Below are positions 1 to 11,547 of a stretch of DNA of 64,000 bases, in pieces (the first letter of the stretch is position 1; each line of letters begins with the position of its first letter). Below the pieces are notes generated by a model. That model was not told the origin of the DNA. It did no database searches and saw nothing but the letters and a program-made list of their open reading frames with translations. The DNA comes from an uncultured Pelagibacteraceae bacterium (GTDB lineage Bacteria > Pseudomonadota > Alphaproteobacteria > Pelagibacterales > Pelagibacteraceae): positions 1-64,000 of the forward strand of contig CABYOT010000008.1 of assembly GCA_902520695.1 (NCBI GenBank), written 5' to 3'. Made by a program: the position numbers and the translations under genes.

Positions 1-338
1 ATTTCTTGCAAGATACCACAAACCTTTTTATTATTTATTAAAATATCATTAGGTTTTTTTATCCGTATTAACGAATTAATTTGTTTCTTAATAACTTTTT
101 TTATTATTTTTAAATTTGAATCTATAATTGCTGTTAAGGAAATTTTTTTGCTAATTTCAAAGAAGATTGATATAAATAAATTTCCTTTCATAGATATCCA
201 TCTATTTTTGCCTTGTCCTTTACCTTTTGTTTGTTGATCAGTTAAAATTATTCCTCTTTGATTGCCTTGCTTTATTAATCTTAGCGCTACATTATTAGTG
301 CTTTCAACTTTTTTGTATAAATATTTTTTTAATTTCAT
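1..338 (-). CDS. birA: Biotin--[acetyl-CoA-carboxylase] ligase, N-terminal part, cut by window edge
   Basis: The first 112 residues of a biotin protein ligase are present; the rest lies beyond base 1. The family makes biotinyl-AMP and attaches biotin to the carrier protein of acetyl-CoA (or propionyl-CoA) carboxylase. Visible hallmarks are ESTNN near residue 13, the loop KGKGQGKNRW around residues 39-48 (the family's GRGRxGRxW biotinyl-AMP loop, here with Lys replacing two Arg), and KPNDI followed by KVCGILQE near residues 94-112. There is no N-terminal helix-turn-helix, so this is the non-repressor type. Its ATG overlaps the nuoN stop codon by one base (TAATG), so it is probably translated from the nuo transcript. 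birA after nuoN is the usual alphaproteobacterial order. Confidence 0.9.
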   Translation of the reverse strand, partial: MKLKKYLYKKVESTNNVALRLIKQGNQRGIILTDQQTKGKGQGKNRWISMKGNLFISIFFEISKKISLTAIIDSNLKIIKKVIKKQINSLIRIKKPNDILINNKKVCGILQE

Positions 339-1753
339 TAGATCATGGTAATTTTAGATACTATTTCTGTTATGCCGCTCGGATATATAAAGTATGCTAA
401 AATAAATATTGTTGAAATAGCCAAAGTAATTTTTAATCCTAGATTATGAGATGTTTCGTATTCTTCTTTTTCTGGATCAAAATATATAATTTTTATAATT
501 CTTAAATAATAAAAAGCTGCAACTACAGTTGCTAATAATCCAACAATTGCTAAAAAATACATTGACTGTTCTATAACAGCTAAAAAAACATAAAATTTTG
601 CAAAGAAGCCTGCTAGTGGGGGTATTCCAGCTAAAGAAAATAAAACTATTAATAATGAGAAAGATAAAATTGGATGTTTTTTTGAAAGCCCAGATAAATC
701 CTCTATATTTTCATAATATTTATCATTTCTCTTAAGCATAAATAAGCAGCTAAAAAAGGCTAAATTCATTACCAAATAAATAGATATATAAGTAATAGAA
801 CTTTGTATTCCTTGGTTGCTAACTGTTGCTAATCCAGCCAACGCATAGCCCATATGACTGATTGAACTATATGCAATTAATCTTTTTAAGTTTTTTTGAC
901 CTATAGCTGCGACAGCACCAAATATCATTGAAGCTATTGAAATAAATACAATAATAGTTTGCCACTGATCATTCATATTAGCAAAAGGTGTGTATAAAAA
1001 CTTAATGAATACTGATAACGCAGCTATTTTTGGAAGTATAGCAAAGAATAATGTTACAGATGTTGGGGAGCCTTGATAAACATCAGGAGCCCACATATGA
1101 AAAGGTACAGCTGATATTTTAAATGCAAGACCAACTAAAATAAAGACTATCCCAAACGTGGTGCCATAATTAAATTCAGTAGAGTTTATAAGTATTTGAT
1201 CAAAATTTGTGCTTTCAGAAAATCCATAAGTTAGTGAACACCCATATAACAGCAATCCAGATGATAATGCGCTGAGAACAAAATATTTTAGCCCAGATTC
1301 TGTAGAAAGCAAATTGTCTCTATTAAAAGATGCAAGAACATACAAAGCTAATGATTGTAGTTCAAGGCCCATATAAAAAACAATTAAATCATTTGAACTT
1401 ATCATTATCATCATTCCCAAAATGCTGCTTAGAATGAGGATCGGGTATTCAATTTTATTTAAATTGATAACTTGGATATATTTGGATCCAGTTAGCATTA
1501 CAAAAATTCCAGATCCAACAAGTATAATCTTCATATAATTAGATAAATTATCTATTAAATATGAGTCGTTGAATAAGTAAATTGTATCTAATGAGCTGAG
1601 ATTTATTATTAGTGCCAATAAAATAACTAGCGATATATTAGATAAATTATAAATTAAACTTGCACTATTTTTTTTGAAAACTCCAACTAGTAAAAATAGC
1701 ATTATAGATGCCGATATGAAGATTTCAGGTAATATATATTGAAAATTTTCCAT
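338..1753 (-). CDS. nuoN: NADH-quinone oxidoreductase subunit N
   Basis: This 471-residue, very hydrophobic protein is one of the three antiporter-like proton-pumping subunits in the membrane arm of complex I. About 14 membrane helices can be seen. The family signature PFHMWAPDVYQGSPT lies near residue 218, and the conserved antiporter lysine region LKRLIAYSSISHMG near residue 287. Length is normal for bacterial NuoN. It is the last nuo gene; its ATG shares one base with the nuoM stop, and birA follows with another one-base overlap, so translational coupling is likely at both ends. Confidence 0.97.
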   Translation of the reverse strand: MENFQYILPEIFISASIMLFLLVGVFKKNSASLIYNLSNISLVILLALIINLSSLDTIYLFNDSYLIDNLSNYMKIILVGSGIFVMLTGSKYIQVINLNKIEYPILILSSILGMMIMISSNDLIVFYMGLELQSLALYVLASFNRDNLLSTESGLKYFVLSALSSGLLLYGCSLTYGFSESTNFDQILINSTEFNYGTTFGIVFILVGLAFKISAVPFHMWAPDVYQGSPTSVTLFFAILPKIAALSVFIKFLYTPFANMNDQWQTIIVFISIASMIFGAVAAIGQKNLKRLIAYSSISHMGYALAGLATVSNQGIQSSITYISIYLVMNLAFFSCLFMLKRNDKYYENIEDLSGLSKKHPILSFSLLIVLFSLAGIPPLAGFFAKFYVFLAVIEQSMYFLAIVGLLATVVAAFYYLRIIKIIYFDPEKEEYETSHNLGLKITLAISTIFILAYFIYPSGITEIVSKITMI

Positions 1754-3249
1754 TAGTCTTTTGATGCAAGATTGTTAATTAACTCAAAGTTGTACATGTT
1801 TAAAGTATTCTCGACTGATGCTTCAATTGAATTCATTAAAGGCTCTGGATAAAAACCAAAAAATAAAATTGGTATTACTAAAGCTGACAAGGTGATAATT
1901 TCAAAAGTTTTTAAATCTTTCATACTTTTAAACTCTTGATTATTAATTTTTCCGAAAACAACCCTTTTAAATAGCCACAGCATATATGCTGCTCCTAAAA
2001 TTACTCCCAAACTTGCAATCATCGCTACTAGGATATTTTTCTCAAATGCGCCCATTAAAATTAAAAATTCTCCAATAAAACCTGTTGTTCCAGGTAGTCC
2101 TAGAGCTCCTAGTGTAAATACCATAAAAACAATTGCATATCTTGGCATTATGGAGACTAAACCGCCATATTTATTTATTAGTCTTGTATGTTGCCTTTCA
2201 TAAACAACTCCAACACTCAAGAAAAGTGCAGCCGATACAAGTCCATGACTAATCATTTGAAAAATACTTCCCTCAATACCTTGTTGGGTCATTGTGAAGA
2301 TACCTAATGTTACAAACCCCATATGCGCAACTGAGGAGTATGCAATGAGTTTTTTCATATCTTCCTGCATCAAAGCAACCAGAGATGTGTAAATAATTGC
2401 AATTAAACTTAAGATATAAACTAACATTGTGAAATTTTCAGAAGCTATAGGAAATAATCCTAGCGAAAATCTAATAAATCCATATCCAGCCATTTTAAGC
2501 AATATTGCTGCTAGCAATACAGATCCAACAGTTGGAGCTTCTACATGAGCATCTGGTAGCCACGTGTGTACTGGCCACATAGGAGTTTTAACTGCAAAAG
2601 AACTGAAAAATGCTAACCATAATAAATTTTGATATTCGGCCTTTATGCCAAGTTCATAAAGTTTTTCAACATCAGTGGTTCCAGTTATCCAATAAATTGA
2701 AATAATAGCAACCAACATAAGAACTGATCCTAATAAAGTATAAAGAAAAAATTTAAAAGCCGAATAGACTCTTCTTTCTCCACCCCAAATACCAATAATT
2801 AAAAACATTGGTATAAGACCTGCCTCAAAAAATAAATAAAATACTACTAAATCAAGCGAGCAGAAAACACCAATCATAAATGTTTCCATTATTAATATGG
2901 CAATTAAGAAATCCTTAAGTCTATTTTTTATTGTAGCATTAACTGAAATAATGCAAATTGGAGTTATGAAAGTTGTTAATATTACAAATAAAATTGAAAT
3001 ACCATCTATTCCAACTTTATAATTTATAAATCCTGATAACCATTCTCTATTTTCTACAAACTGAAAGTCTACTGAATTTTTATCAAAGACATACCAAAGA
3101 TATAAAGATAATAAAAAATTTGCTAAAGAAATAAATAAAGCTACATATTTGGAACTTTGATATTTTCCACTTGATGATTTTGTGAATAATATAAATAAAG
3201 CACCTATTGTAGGTAGCAAAATTAAGGACGATAAAATTGGAAAGTTCAT
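1753..3249 (-). CDS. nuoM: NADH-quinone oxidoreductase subunit M
   Basis: This is a 498-residue antiporter-like subunit of the complex I membrane arm, homologous to mitochondrial ND4. The signature PVHTWLPDAHVEAPT (about residues 225-240) followed by LLAAILLKMAGYG, and MKKLIAYSSVAHMG near residue 300, mark the proton channel lysines. Around 14 membrane segments are visible. It lies between nuoL and nuoN; start and stop codons overlap by one base on each side, the tightest coupling in this operon. I see no truncation or missing motif. Confidence 0.97.
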   Translation of the reverse strand: MNFPILSSLILLPTIGALFILFTKSSSGKYQSSKYVALFISLANFLLSLYLWYVFDKNSVDFQFVENREWLSGFINYKVGIDGISILFVILTTFITPICIISVNATIKNRLKDFLIAILIMETFMIGVFCSLDLVVFYLFFEAGLIPMFLIIGIWGGERRVYSAFKFFLYTLLGSVLMLVAIISIYWITGTTDVEKLYELGIKAEYQNLLWLAFFSSFAVKTPMWPVHTWLPDAHVEAPTVGSVLLAAILLKMAGYGFIRFSLGLFPIASENFTMLVYILSLIAIIYTSLVALMQEDMKKLIAYSSVAHMGFVTLGIFTMTQQGIEGSIFQMISHGLVSAALFLSVGVVYERQHTRLINKYGGLVSIMPRYAIVFMVFTLGALGLPGTTGFIGEFLILMGAFEKNILVAMIASLGVILGAAYMLWLFKRVVFGKINNQEFKSMKDLKTFEIITLSALVIPILFFGFYPEPLMNSIEASVENTLNMYNFELINNLASKD

Positions 3250-5162
3250 CAGTTTAATATTAGTATTGTTAGTAAAACTGAAAATCCAATCAACATAACA
3301 AATGCATATTGATAAATAAATCCAGATTGAAATTTGACTGCTTTAATTGATAAATTTTTAATTACACTTGAAATCCCATCAGGACCAAATTTATCTATTA
3401 TTGATCCATCAACTTTTTTCCATAAAAACTTTCCAATTTTTTTTGAAGGATTGACAAATAAATAATCGTACATTTCATCGAAGTACCATTTCTTAACTAA
3501 AAATTGATAAATTGGCTCATTCATTTCTTTCAGTCCATTTACTATTTTAGTGTTTTTTAGATATAAATAATAAGAAATTGGAATTGCAGAGGTAACAAGT
3601 ATAGGCGTTAAAAACAAAAACCACGTTGGTGGATGATCTGTACTTAGTGGTTCTAAAAATTTTATAGATTGAGCCCAAAATTCATATGATATCTCATGAC
3701 CTATAAACAAACCTTTAAAGGCCATACCTGTAAAAATAGCTCCTATTGCTAAGATAATTAAAGGAGCAATCATAACAAAAGGAGACTCGTGTACTTTATC
3801 AATACTAAGTTCTTTATTATTAAAATTACCATGGAATGTTTTAAATATAAGTCTCCAGGAATAAATTGATGTTAATAAAGCTGTAACAATTCCCACAAAA
3901 GCTGCAAGTATTCCAACTCCATTTCCTTTTAGGTACGCAAATTCTATTATTGCATCTTTGGAATAAAAACCTGATAAAAAAGGAAAACCTGTTAAAGCAA
4001 GAGTCCCAATAAGCATTAATGCATATGTGTATGGGAGTTTCTTTATAACTCCACCCATTTTATTTATATCTTGTTCCTCATGAAATGAGTGAATTACAGC
4101 CCCAGCTCCTAAAAATAGTAAAGCTTTAAAAAAGGCATGTGTAAATAGATGAAACATCGCAACATTGTAAGCACCTACTCCAGCAGCAAAAAACATGTAT
4201 CCCAATTGACTACAAGTAGAATAAGCAATAATTTTTTTTATATCATTTTGAACAAGTGCAACTGTTGCTGCAAAGAAAGCAGTAGTCATTCCAATTATGG
4301 TTATAACTGTGAGAGCTAATGGAGAGTATTCGTATATAGGTGAGCATCTAACAATTAGAAATACTCCAGCGGTTACCATGGTTGCGGCGTGAATTAATGC
4401 AGATACTGGCGTTGGGCCTTCCATAGCATCTGGTAACCATGTGTGCAATAAAAATTGAGCTGATTTTCCCATTGCTCCAATTAATAAAAGCAAACAAATC
4501 AAATCAATAATTTCTATATTTATACCAATAAAATTAATTTTTTTATCTAAAACATTTGGAATTTGTTCAAAAACCTCATCGTAGTTGACTGTACCAAAAA
4601 TATAAAAAATCAGAAAAATTCCAAGAGCTAAACCAAAGTCACCAACTCTATTAACGACAAAGGCTTTTATTGCAGCCTTGTTGGCACTCTCTTTTTTAAA
4701 CCAAAATCCAATTAAAAAATATGAGCATAGACCCACACCTTCCCAGCCAAAAAATAGTTGAATAAAATTATCTGAACTTACTAAAGTTAACATTGCAAAA
4801 GTAAACAATGATAAATATGCCATAAATCTTGTTTTGTGAGGATCATGTGACATGTATCCAATTGAATAAATATGAACTAAAGCTGAAACGAAATTTACTA
4901 CAACAAACATAACTGCTGATAAGGCATCAATTTTTATAGACCAGTGCACATTTAATGTTCCAGAATTTATCCAAGTGGCTATAACTAGGTTGTTTGAATA
5001 ATCTGAACTAATAACTTTATACAAAACAATTAAAGAGAGTATTGCTGAAATACTAACAAACGAACTTGTCAAAACTTGAGAATTTCTGTCTCCTATTTTT
5101 TTTCCAAAAAAACCACTAATTACAGATCCTATTAGAGGTAGAAATAAAATTAGGTATTCCAT
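3249..5162 (-). CDS. nuoL: NADH-quinone oxidoreductase subunit L
   Basis: This is the largest membrane-arm subunit (637 residues, homologous to ND5) and the distal proton pump of complex I. The central signature LLHTWLPDAMEGPTPVSALI with HAATMVTAGVFL (about residues 240-270) and IKKIIAYSTCSQLGYM near residue 310 are intact. The long C-terminal part, about residues 520-637, corresponds to the lateral amphipathic helix and the terminal membrane helix typical of NuoL. It starts one base after the nuoK stop and overlaps nuoM by one base. Confidence 0.97.
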   Translation of the reverse strand: MEYLILFLPLIGSVISGFFGKKIGDRNSQVLTSSFVSISAILSLIVLYKVISSDYSNNLVIATWINSGTLNVHWSIKIDALSAVMFVVVNFVSALVHIYSIGYMSHDPHKTRFMAYLSLFTFAMLTLVSSDNFIQLFFGWEGVGLCSYFLIGFWFKKESANKAAIKAFVVNRVGDFGLALGIFLIFYIFGTVNYDEVFEQIPNVLDKKINFIGINIEIIDLICLLLLIGAMGKSAQFLLHTWLPDAMEGPTPVSALIHAATMVTAGVFLIVRCSPIYEYSPLALTVITIIGMTTAFFAATVALVQNDIKKIIAYSTCSQLGYMFFAAGVGAYNVAMFHLFTHAFFKALLFLGAGAVIHSFHEEQDINKMGGVIKKLPYTYALMLIGTLALTGFPFLSGFYSKDAIIEFAYLKGNGVGILAAFVGIVTALLTSIYSWRLIFKTFHGNFNNKELSIDKVHESPFVMIAPLIILAIGAIFTGMAFKGLFIGHEISYEFWAQSIKFLEPLSTDHPPTWFLFLTPILVTSAIPISYYLYLKNTKIVNGLKEMNEPIYQFLVKKWYFDEMYDYLFVNPSKKIGKFLWKKVDGSIIDKFGPDGISSVIKNLSIKAVKFQSGFIYQYAFVMLIGFSVLLTILILN

Positions 5163-5163
5163 T

Positions 5164-5475
5164 TTATCCTTTTAAATTTTTAATCTCTTCAACTCTTATT
5201 GTGTCTGAATTTCTAAAATAAACTACAATTATGGCTAATCCGATAGCAGCTTCAGCAGCTGCAACTGTTAAAATAAATAGTGTAAATATTTGCCCACCTA
5301 AATCATTAATAAATATAGAAAAAGCAACTAGGTTTATATTTACTGCAAGTAAAATTAGCTCAATACTCATTAAAATAACTATTACATTTTTTCTATTTAA
5401 AAAAATACCTACAACACCAATAGTAAATATAATTGCAGCTAATGTTAAATAATGTCCTAAACCTATGCTAAGCAT
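5164..5475 (-). CDS. nuoK: NADH-quinone oxidoreductase subunit K
   Basis: This 103-residue protein with three membrane helices is the ND4L homologue. It contributes buried glutamates to the proton path between NuoJ and NuoN. The typical core [17 protein letters not shown] (about residues 36-52) holds the first conserved Glu, and [13 protein letters not shown] (about 72-84) the second. The start overlaps the nuoJ coding end by 8 bases. Length and motifs are normal. Confidence 0.96.
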   Translation of the reverse strand: MLSIGLGHYLTLAAIIFTIGVVGIFLNRKNVIVILMSIELILLAVNINLVAFSIFINDLGGQIFTLFILTVAAAEAAIGLAIIVVYFRNSDTIRVEEIKNLKG

Positions 5476-6103
5476 CTATTTTAACTCCTTTATTTTTCTC
5501 AGCCTCAACTAAATCAACACCTTCATCTCTTTCTCTAGAAATTTGCTTAACATAACTTTGTCTTTTAACTCCAGCCCTTTCTCTATATGTTAAAACAATT
5601 GCTCCTATCATAGCAACTAACAAAATCATTCCTGAAATTTGAAATAGAAGTATATAATCCGTATATAAAACATTTCCAATAGATCTGGTATTAGTGACTT
5701 CATTAGATATATTTATAGAAAGGCTATTTAATAAATCGGGTTTATATTTCCATCCTCCAATTACAATTATAAGTTCAAAGAAAATAATTAAACTAACTAA
5801 TAAACCAATTGGGATATGGGTTCCACCATCCCATCGTGAACTAAACCATTGCCCTTTTTGTTCAGCTACGTTTAACATCATCACAACAAATAAAAATAAA
5901 ACCGCAACAGCACCAACATAAACTATAAGCATAATCATCCCTAAAAATTCAGCACCTATCATGATGAACAAACAAGATATGCTAAAGAAATCTAGGATTA
6001 AAAAGAATACTGAGTGAACTGTATTTTTTGAAACAGTCACCATAACTGCAGAAATTATAGCTATTAATGAGAAAATATAAAAAAAAACTGAATGTGCAAT
6101 CAT
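5468..6103 (-). CDS. nuoJ: NADH-quinone oxidoreductase subunit J
   Basis: This 211-residue protein has about five membrane helices and is the ND6 homologue. It takes part in coupling quinone reduction to proton pumping. The conserved helix [21 protein letters not shown] (about residues 56-77) contains the pi-bulge region known from this family. The C-terminal 40 residues are hydrophilic and charged, extending beyond the last membrane helix, as in other alphaproteobacterial NuoJ. It ends 8 bases inside nuoK and starts 4 bases after nuoI. Confidence 0.96.
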   Translation of the reverse strand: MIAHSVFFYIFSLIAIISAVMVTVSKNTVHSVFFLILDFFSISCLFIMIGAEFLGMIMLIVYVGAVAVLFLFVVMMLNVAEQKGQWFSSRWDGGTHIPIGLLVSLIIFFELIIVIGGWKYKPDLLNSLSINISNEVTNTRSIGNVLYTDYILLFQISGMILLVAMIGAIVLTYRERAGVKRQSYVKQISRERDEGVDLVEAEKNKGVKIDA

Positions 6104-6107
6104 AAGA

Positions 6108-6593
6108 TTATCTATGAGAACTATCAGCCTTTATATTGGCAGCTAAAACATTTTCCCATCTGTCACCATTTTCCAAAAGTTTTTCTTTTGTATAATAAAG
6201 TTCTTCTCTAGACTCTGTTGCAAATTCAAAATTTGGACCTTGAACAATCGCATCTACAGGGCAAGACTCTTCACAAAGACCACAGTATATACACTTAAGC
6301 ATATCAATATCGTATCTTACTGTTTTTCTACTACCATCATCTCTTTCCTTAGACTCAATTGTAATAGCTTGGGCTGGACATACGGCTTCACAAAGCTTAC
6401 ATGCTATGCATCTTTCTTCACCGTTAGGATATCTTCTAAGAGCATGCTCACCTCTTGACCTTGTTCCTAAAGACCCCTTTTCAAAAGGATAATTGATTGT
6501 CTTTTTTGCCTTAAAAGTCTCTTTTATTGCAATAAATAAACCAGTCACAAAATCAATCATGAATATAGTTTTTAATAATCGTGAAATTTTCAT
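6108..6593 (-). CDS. nuoI: NADH-quinone oxidoreductase subunit I (two 4Fe-4S ferredoxin-type)
   Basis: This is the 161-residue TYKY homologue, which carries clusters N6a and N6b and passes electrons along the peripheral arm to N2 in NuoB. The two ferredoxin motifs are complete: Cys62, 65, 68 and 72, and Cys101, 104, 107 and 111, each set followed by its proline-containing turn. An N-terminal amphipathic segment (residues 1-30) is expected to dock on NuoH, whose gene follows directly. The order nuoG-nuoH-nuoI-nuoJ is the standard one. Confidence 0.97.
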   Translation of the reverse strand: MKISRLLKTIFMIDFVTGLFIAIKETFKAKKTINYPFEKGSLGTRSRGEHALRRYPNGEERCIACKLCEAVCPAQAITIESKERDDGSRKTVRYDIDMLKCIYCGLCEESCPVDAIVQGPNFEFATESREELYYTKEKLLENGDRWENVLAANIKADSSHR

Positions 6594-7595
6594 TTATTTT
6601 CCTGGTAGTAAATCAAAATATAGTAAAAAACTCGAAGTTAAAACAACATAAAACAGTGAAAATGGAAGAAATATTTTCCAACCCAGCTTCATTAATTGGT
6701 CATATCTGTATCTTGGAACGGTTGCTTTAACTAACGCAAATAAAATAAATAAAAATAATATTTTAAAGATTAACCAAAATGGACCTGGAATAACATTAAA
6801 TGGGAAGATATCTATTGGAGATAACCAGCCACCCAAAAATAAAACTGCTCCCATTGCACACATTAACAGAATGTTTGCGTATTCTCCTAACCAAAACATA
6901 GCATACATCATTCCTGAATATTCAGTTTGATATCCTGCCACCAATTCTGCTTCTGCTTCTGGTAAATCAAATGGAGGACGGTTTGTTTCTGCTAATGCAG
7001 AAATAAAAAAAATTACAAACATAGGAAACAAAGGAATTACAAACCATAAATTTTGTTGTGCCATGACGATGTCACTTAAGTTTAAAGATCCAACACATAA
7101 GAGAACATTAATTATTATAACTCCTATTGAAACTTCGTATGAAACCATTTGCGCAGCAGACCTGATTGCACCTAAAAAAGGGTATTTAGAATTGGATGCC
7201 CATCCACCCATAATTATTCCATATACACCTAATGATGAAACAGCAAAAAGATATAAAATACCAACATTGATGTCAGCTAGAACAAAATCCTCTCCAAATG
7301 GAATTACAGCCCATGATATTAATGCTAATGTCATTGTAACAACAGGAGCTAATACAAACACAAGTTTGTTTGAACTTGCAGGTATTATTATTTCTTTAAA
7401 TACATATTTTAATGCATCTGCTAGTGATTGAAATAAACCGAACGGGCCAACAACATTGGGTCCTCTCCTTTTTTGAACAAAGGCCCAAACTCTTCTATCA
7501 AGCCAAACTATCATTGCTACAGAGACCAAAACAGGGACCAAGAGAAAGAGTATTTTATAAACTTCAGTAAATAATATTGAAAAATAAGAGTCCAT
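6594..7595 (-). CDS. nuoH: NADH-quinone oxidoreductase subunit H
   Basis: This is the 333-residue ND1 homologue that forms most of the quinone chamber at the junction of the two arms of complex I. Family blocks are visible: [21 protein letters not shown] (about residues 37-58, lining the quinone tunnel) and [20 protein letters not shown] (about 205-225), the acidic loop facing NuoB and NuoD. About eight membrane helices are present. It directly adjoins nuoI and overlaps nuoG by one base. Confidence 0.97.
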   Translation of the reverse strand: MDSYFSILFTEVYKILFLLVPVLVSVAMIVWLDRRVWAFVQKRRGPNVVGPFGLFQSLADALKYVFKEIIIPASSNKLVFVLAPVVTMTLALISWAVIPFGEDFVLADINVGILYLFAVSSLGVYGIIMGGWASNSKYPFLGAIRSAAQMVSYEVSIGVIIINVLLCVGSLNLSDIVMAQQNLWFVIPLFPMFVIFFISALAETNRPPFDLPEAEAELVAGYQTEYSGMMYAMFWLGEYANILLMCAMGAVLFLGGWLSPIDIFPFNVIPGPFWLIFKILFLFILFALVKATVPRYRYDQLMKLGWKIFLPFSLFYVVLTSSFLLYFDLLPGK

Positions 7596-9622
7596 TAACC
7601 CTCTGTTCCAGTTTTTTTCAAATTAGTTCTTGCGTATCTACATTCGGACATTGTTTTGGATGCACGAGCAATTGTATTAGAATAATAATAATCAATATCT
7701 TCAACTAATATTTTTTCATCACTTAAATTATATGAGGATACTTCAAAATTTTTAATATTTTGATTATTTAAATAGTCATGCATGGATTTAATTAGTACCT
7801 CTTTATTATTAAATAAAGCATTTCCGCTGATTATAGCTGATAACTCATTAATTATTTGCCAATCTTCTTTAGCTTCTCCTGGTGGATATGATGCTTTATA
7901 AGCTTTCTGGAGCGTTCCTTCTAAATTTGTGAAATAACCGTCTTGTTCAGTATATGCTGCACCAGGCAAAATAAGGTCCGCCATACCTGCGCCTAAATCC
8001 CCATGACTTCCTATATAAATTATAAACTCATTATTTTTTTTGAATTTCAGTTTATCTTGGCCAAATAAAAAAATAATCTCTGCTTCATTATCCTCAATTG
8101 TTTTAAGAGTTTTATTGCTTCCATTATTTGATGAAAAAATACCTAAATCATATGAACCAACAGCTGATGCATCAGTTGCTAAAATATTTAGTGCATTCCA
8201 ATTATCATCAATTTTATTAATACTAGTTAAATACCTTTTTAACTCTTCAAATATATATGCGCCGTTGTTACTATTTAATAATGATTGACCTAAGATAATT
8301 ATAGGTTTTTCTGCACTGGCAATTTTGTTTGAAAGATTGTGTTCATTTTTGATGATTTTATCAATTACTTTTGAATTATTTTCTAAAACTTTATAAGGAT
8401 AAGTTAAATCACCCACATCCTCTAAAGAAAATATTTCAGTTTTATTTTTTAAATAAGTTTTTCTTATTCTTGAGTTTAATATAGTTGCCTCAAATCTTGG
8501 GTTTGTACCTATTAGTAATATAAGATCACTTTCTTCAATCCCTTCTATTCTAGAGTTAAACAAATAATTACCTCTGTTTTGAAAATTTATGTAAGTATGT
8601 TTAGCTCTAGAATCTAAATAACTAGAATTTAATGTTTTTTGAAATAGGTTTTTAACAGCAAACATAGTTTCCATGTTTGTCATGTCGCCAGTTAAACCAA
8701 CTATTTTGTCTGATGATGTTGTTGAAATTTTTTCTTTAATTTTTTTGTATGCATCTTGCCAACTAACTTCTTCAAAGTTTCCATTATTTTTTATAAATGG
8801 TGTGTCTAATCTTTGATTTTTTAGACCATCGCATGCATATCTAGTTTTATCAGAAATCCACTCCTCGTTAATTTCCTCATTAATTCTTGGTAAAACCCTT
8901 TTTACTTCCCAATCGTAAGTATCCACTCTAATATTTGACCCAACAGCATCCATAACATCAATTGTTTCAGTCTTTTTAAGTTCCCAAGGTCTTGCCTCGA
9001 ACACATAAGGTTTAGAAGTTAATGCACCAACTGGACATAAATCAATTACATTGGCTGACATTTCAGACTCCATGGATTTCTCTAAATATGTAGTAATTTC
9101 CATATTTTCTCCACGTCCGATCGCTCCTAATTCTGGCACTCCTGCTACTTCAGTAGCAAATCTAATACATCTAGTACAATGAATACATCTAGTCATTTGA
9201 GTTTTTATTAATGGACCCATGTATTTTTCAGGTACATATCTTTTATTCTCTTTAAATCTTGATTTATCAATTCCATAAAACATAGATTGATCCTGTAAAT
9301 CACACTCACCACCTTGATCACAAACAGGACAATCCAAAGGATGGTTAGCCAGTAAAAACTCCATCACACCTTTTCTTGCTTTTTCAACTTTTTCCGTATT
9401 TGTTTTAATAACCATCCCTTCAGCTGCAGGCATTGCACATGAAGCTATAGGTTTTGGTGATTTTTCCATTTCAACCAAACACATTCGACAATTTCCAGCT
9501 ATAGAAAGTTTTTCATGATAACAAAATCTTGGTATTTCAGCTCCGGCCTGTTCACAAGCCTGGAGCACCGTTAGACCATCTTCAACTTCAATATCAATAT
9601 CGTTTACTTTTAATTTAGGCAT
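7595..9622 (-). CDS. nuoG: NADH-quinone oxidoreductase subunit G (NADH dehydrogenase 75 kDa-type)
   Basis: This 675-residue protein carries clusters N1b, N5 and N4 in the peripheral arm. Ligands can be read directly: Cys34, 45, 48 and 62 for N1b; His94 with Cys98, 101 and 107 for N5; Cys146, 149, 152 and 196 for N4. The remainder is a molybdopterin-oxidoreductase-like fold that has lost the cofactor. The extra N7 cluster Cys motif found in enterobacterial NuoG is not seen; this and the length fit the shorter alphaproteobacterial/mitochondrial form. It overlaps nuoF by 8 bases and nuoH by one. Confidence 0.97.
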   Translation of the reverse strand: MPKLKVNDIDIEVEDGLTVLQACEQAGAEIPRFCYHEKLSIAGNCRMCLVEMEKSPKPIASCAMPAAEGMVIKTNTEKVEKARKGVMEFLLANHPLDCPVCDQGGECDLQDQSMFYGIDKSRFKENKRYVPEKYMGPLIKTQMTRCIHCTRCIRFATEVAGVPELGAIGRGENMEITTYLEKSMESEMSANVIDLCPVGALTSKPYVFEARPWELKKTETIDVMDAVGSNIRVDTYDWEVKRVLPRINEEINEEWISDKTRYACDGLKNQRLDTPFIKNNGNFEEVSWQDAYKKIKEKISTTSSDKIVGLTGDMTNMETMFAVKNLFQKTLNSSYLDSRAKHTYINFQNRGNYLFNSRIEGIEESDLILLIGTNPRFEATILNSRIRKTYLKNKTEIFSLEDVGDLTYPYKVLENNSKVIDKIIKNEHNLSNKIASAEKPIIILGQSLLNSNNGAYIFEELKRYLTSINKIDDNWNALNILATDASAVGSYDLGIFSSNNGSNKTLKTIEDNEAEIIFLFGQDKLKFKKNNEFIIYIGSHGDLGAGMADLILPGAAYTEQDGYFTNLEGTLQKAYKASYPPGEAKEDWQIINELSAIISGNALFNNKEVLIKSMHDYLNNQNIKNFEVSSYNLSDEKILVEDIDYYYSNTIARASKTMSECRYARTNLKKTGTEG

Positions 9623-10946
9623 TTTCCTTTTCTAATAAATGTTGATCAACCAGGTATGGAATATTTTTTTGTTTTTTCACTACAGGATCAAATTTATTTC
9701 TTTCAAGTATTTCATCTTTAAAATGTCTAATTAATCCTTGGACTGGCCAAGATGAACCTTCACCAAAAGCACAAATTGTATGACCTTCTATTTGTTTTGT
9801 TACATCAAAAAGCATATCTACTTCATTTGGAGTTGCCTCACCTGCTGCCATTCTTTCTAACATTCTCCACATCCATCCAGATCCTTCCCTACAAGGTGTA
9901 CATTGACCACAACTTTCATGCTTGTAAAATCTAGCTATTCTTGCCATACACTTAATAATATCCTGATCATTATTGATCACAACGATACCAGCTGTTCCTA
10001 GTCCTGTTTTATTTTCAACACAAGCATCAAAATCCATTTTCATATTGTCACAAATTTCTTTAGGTAACATTGGCATTGAAGAACCACCGGGTATTACTGC
10101 TTTTAGATTGTCCCATCCACCAACTACACCTCCAGCGTGGGTTTCAATTAATTCTTTAAGTGGAATTCCCATTTCTTCCTCTACATTACATGGGTTATTG
10201 ACATTTCCAGAAATACAGTAAATTTTTGTTCCAGTATTTTTAGGTCTTCCAAGTGAATTAAACCATTTTGCACCTCTTCTTAGAATTGTAGGGACAGCTG
10301 CAACAGTTTCAACATTATTAATTATAGTGGGACATCCATATAATCCAATTAATGCAGGAAATGGTGGCTTTAATCTTGGTTGTCCTTTTTTTCCTTCCAA
10401 ACTCTCCAATAGTGCTGTTTCTTCACCACAAATGTAAGCACCAGCGCCATAATGAATATAAATGTCTAAATCCCATCCTGAATTTAAAGCATTTTTACCA
10501 ATTAAATTATTTTTATAAGCCTCATCGATTGCAGTTTGTAGTTTTTGCCCTTCATTAAAATATTCACCTCTAATATAAATATAACATTTATGGGCATTTA
10601 CTGCGTAAGAAGCAATTAAGCATCCTTCTATTAATTTGTGAGGTTCAAATCTTAATATATCTCTATCTTTGCATGTTCCAGGCTCAGACTCATCAGCATT
10701 GATAACAAGATAATGTGGTCTAGATCCTACTTCTTTAGGTGCAAATGACCATTTTAGACCAGTTGGAAAACCAGCTCCACCACGTCCTCTAAGCTCAGAA
10801 GATTTAACTTCATTGATTATCCACTCTCTTCCTTTTTCTAAAATATCTTTTGTTCCATTCCAATCATTTCTTAATTTAGCAGATTCGATATCAGCACCAC
10901 TATCATTGTATAAATTTTGAAATATTCTATCTTCGTCTTTAAGCAT
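9615..10946 (-). CDS. nuoF: NADH-quinone oxidoreductase subunit F (FMN and NADH binding)
   Basis: This 443-residue flavoprotein subunit binds NADH and FMN, and carries cluster N3. The glycine-rich loop [13 protein letters not shown] (about residues 54-66) binds NADH and FMN. The block [14 protein letters not shown] (about 173-186) contains the conserved glutamates near the nicotinamide. N3 ligands are Cys346, 349, 352 and 392. It sits between nuoE and nuoG with 8-base overlaps on both sides, so the three peripheral NADH-module genes are translationally coupled. Confidence 0.97.
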   Translation of the reverse strand: MLKDEDRIFQNLYNDSGADIESAKLRNDWNGTKDILEKGREWIINEVKSSELRGRGGAGFPTGLKWSFAPKEVGSRPHYLVINADESEPGTCKDRDILRFEPHKLIEGCLIASYAVNAHKCYIYIRGEYFNEGQKLQTAIDEAYKNNLIGKNALNSGWDLDIYIHYGAGAYICGEETALLESLEGKKGQPRLKPPFPALIGLYGCPTIINNVETVAAVPTILRRGAKWFNSLGRPKNTGTKIYCISGNVNNPCNVEEEMGIPLKELIETHAGGVVGGWDNLKAVIPGGSSMPMLPKEICDNMKMDFDACVENKTGLGTAGIVVINNDQDIIKCMARIARFYKHESCGQCTPCREGSGWMWRMLERMAAGEATPNEVDMLFDVTKQIEGHTICAFGEGSSWPVQGLIRHFKDEILERNKFDPVVKKQKNIPYLVDQHLLEKENA

Positions 10947-11547
10947 TTTTGTTTTCTAATAAAGTTTTTCTATTGTTAACTGGTTCTGCATTTATTCTTC
11001 CAGAATAAGATCCTGGTTTTGGGATTTTATTTTGGTATATCGTCTCAATTATTTCTTCAAGTTTTTTATCGTTCAAATCTTCATAATAATCCTCATTAAC
11101 TTGCATCATTGGTGCGTTAACACATGCACCTAAACATTCAACTTCCATCCAAGAAATTTTTCCATCTTCAGATAATACATTTTCTTTTTCAGATATTTTA
11201 TTTTTACAAACTTTTACTAAATCGTAAGCTCCTCTAAGCATACAAGGCGTTGTAGTACAAATTTGGAAAAAATATTTACCTACTGGTGACAGATTATACA
11301 TCGAATAAAAAGTTGCCACTTCATAAACTTTTATATAAGGCATCTCTAAAAATTTAGCTATGTATTTCATTGCTTGTAACGGTATCCAATTGTCATTTTG
11401 CCTTTGAGCTATATATAACAAAGCCATAACTGCGCTCTGTTGTTTCCCTTCGGGATAATTAGAAACTATTTTATTTGCAGCCTCCATACTTTTATCATTA
11501 AATTTAAAAGTTTCAGGCTGTTCTTTGTGAATTTTTTTTATACTCAT
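10939..11547 (-). CDS. nuoE: NADH-quinone oxidoreductase subunit E (2Fe-2S thioredoxin-like)
   Basis: This is the 202-residue 24-kDa-type subunit of the NADH module. It holds the off-path N1a [2Fe-2S] cluster in a thioredoxin-like domain. The four ligands are Cys97, Cys102, Cys138 and Cys142, in the pattern CTTTPC and CLGAC. A helical N-terminal half and a short polar C-terminal tail (about residues 178-202) complete the protein. Its ATG overlaps the nuoD stop by 4 bases. Confidence 0.96.
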   Translation of the reverse strand: MSIKKIHKEQPETFKFNDKSMEAANKIVSNYPEGKQQSAVMALLYIAQRQNDNWIPLQAMKYIAKFLEMPYIKVYEVATFYSMYNLSPVGKYFFQICTTTPCMLRGAYDLVKVCKNKISEKENVLSEDGKISWMEVECLGACVNAPMMQVNEDYYEDLNDKKLEEIIETIYQNKIPKPGSYSGRINAEPVNNRKTLLENKNA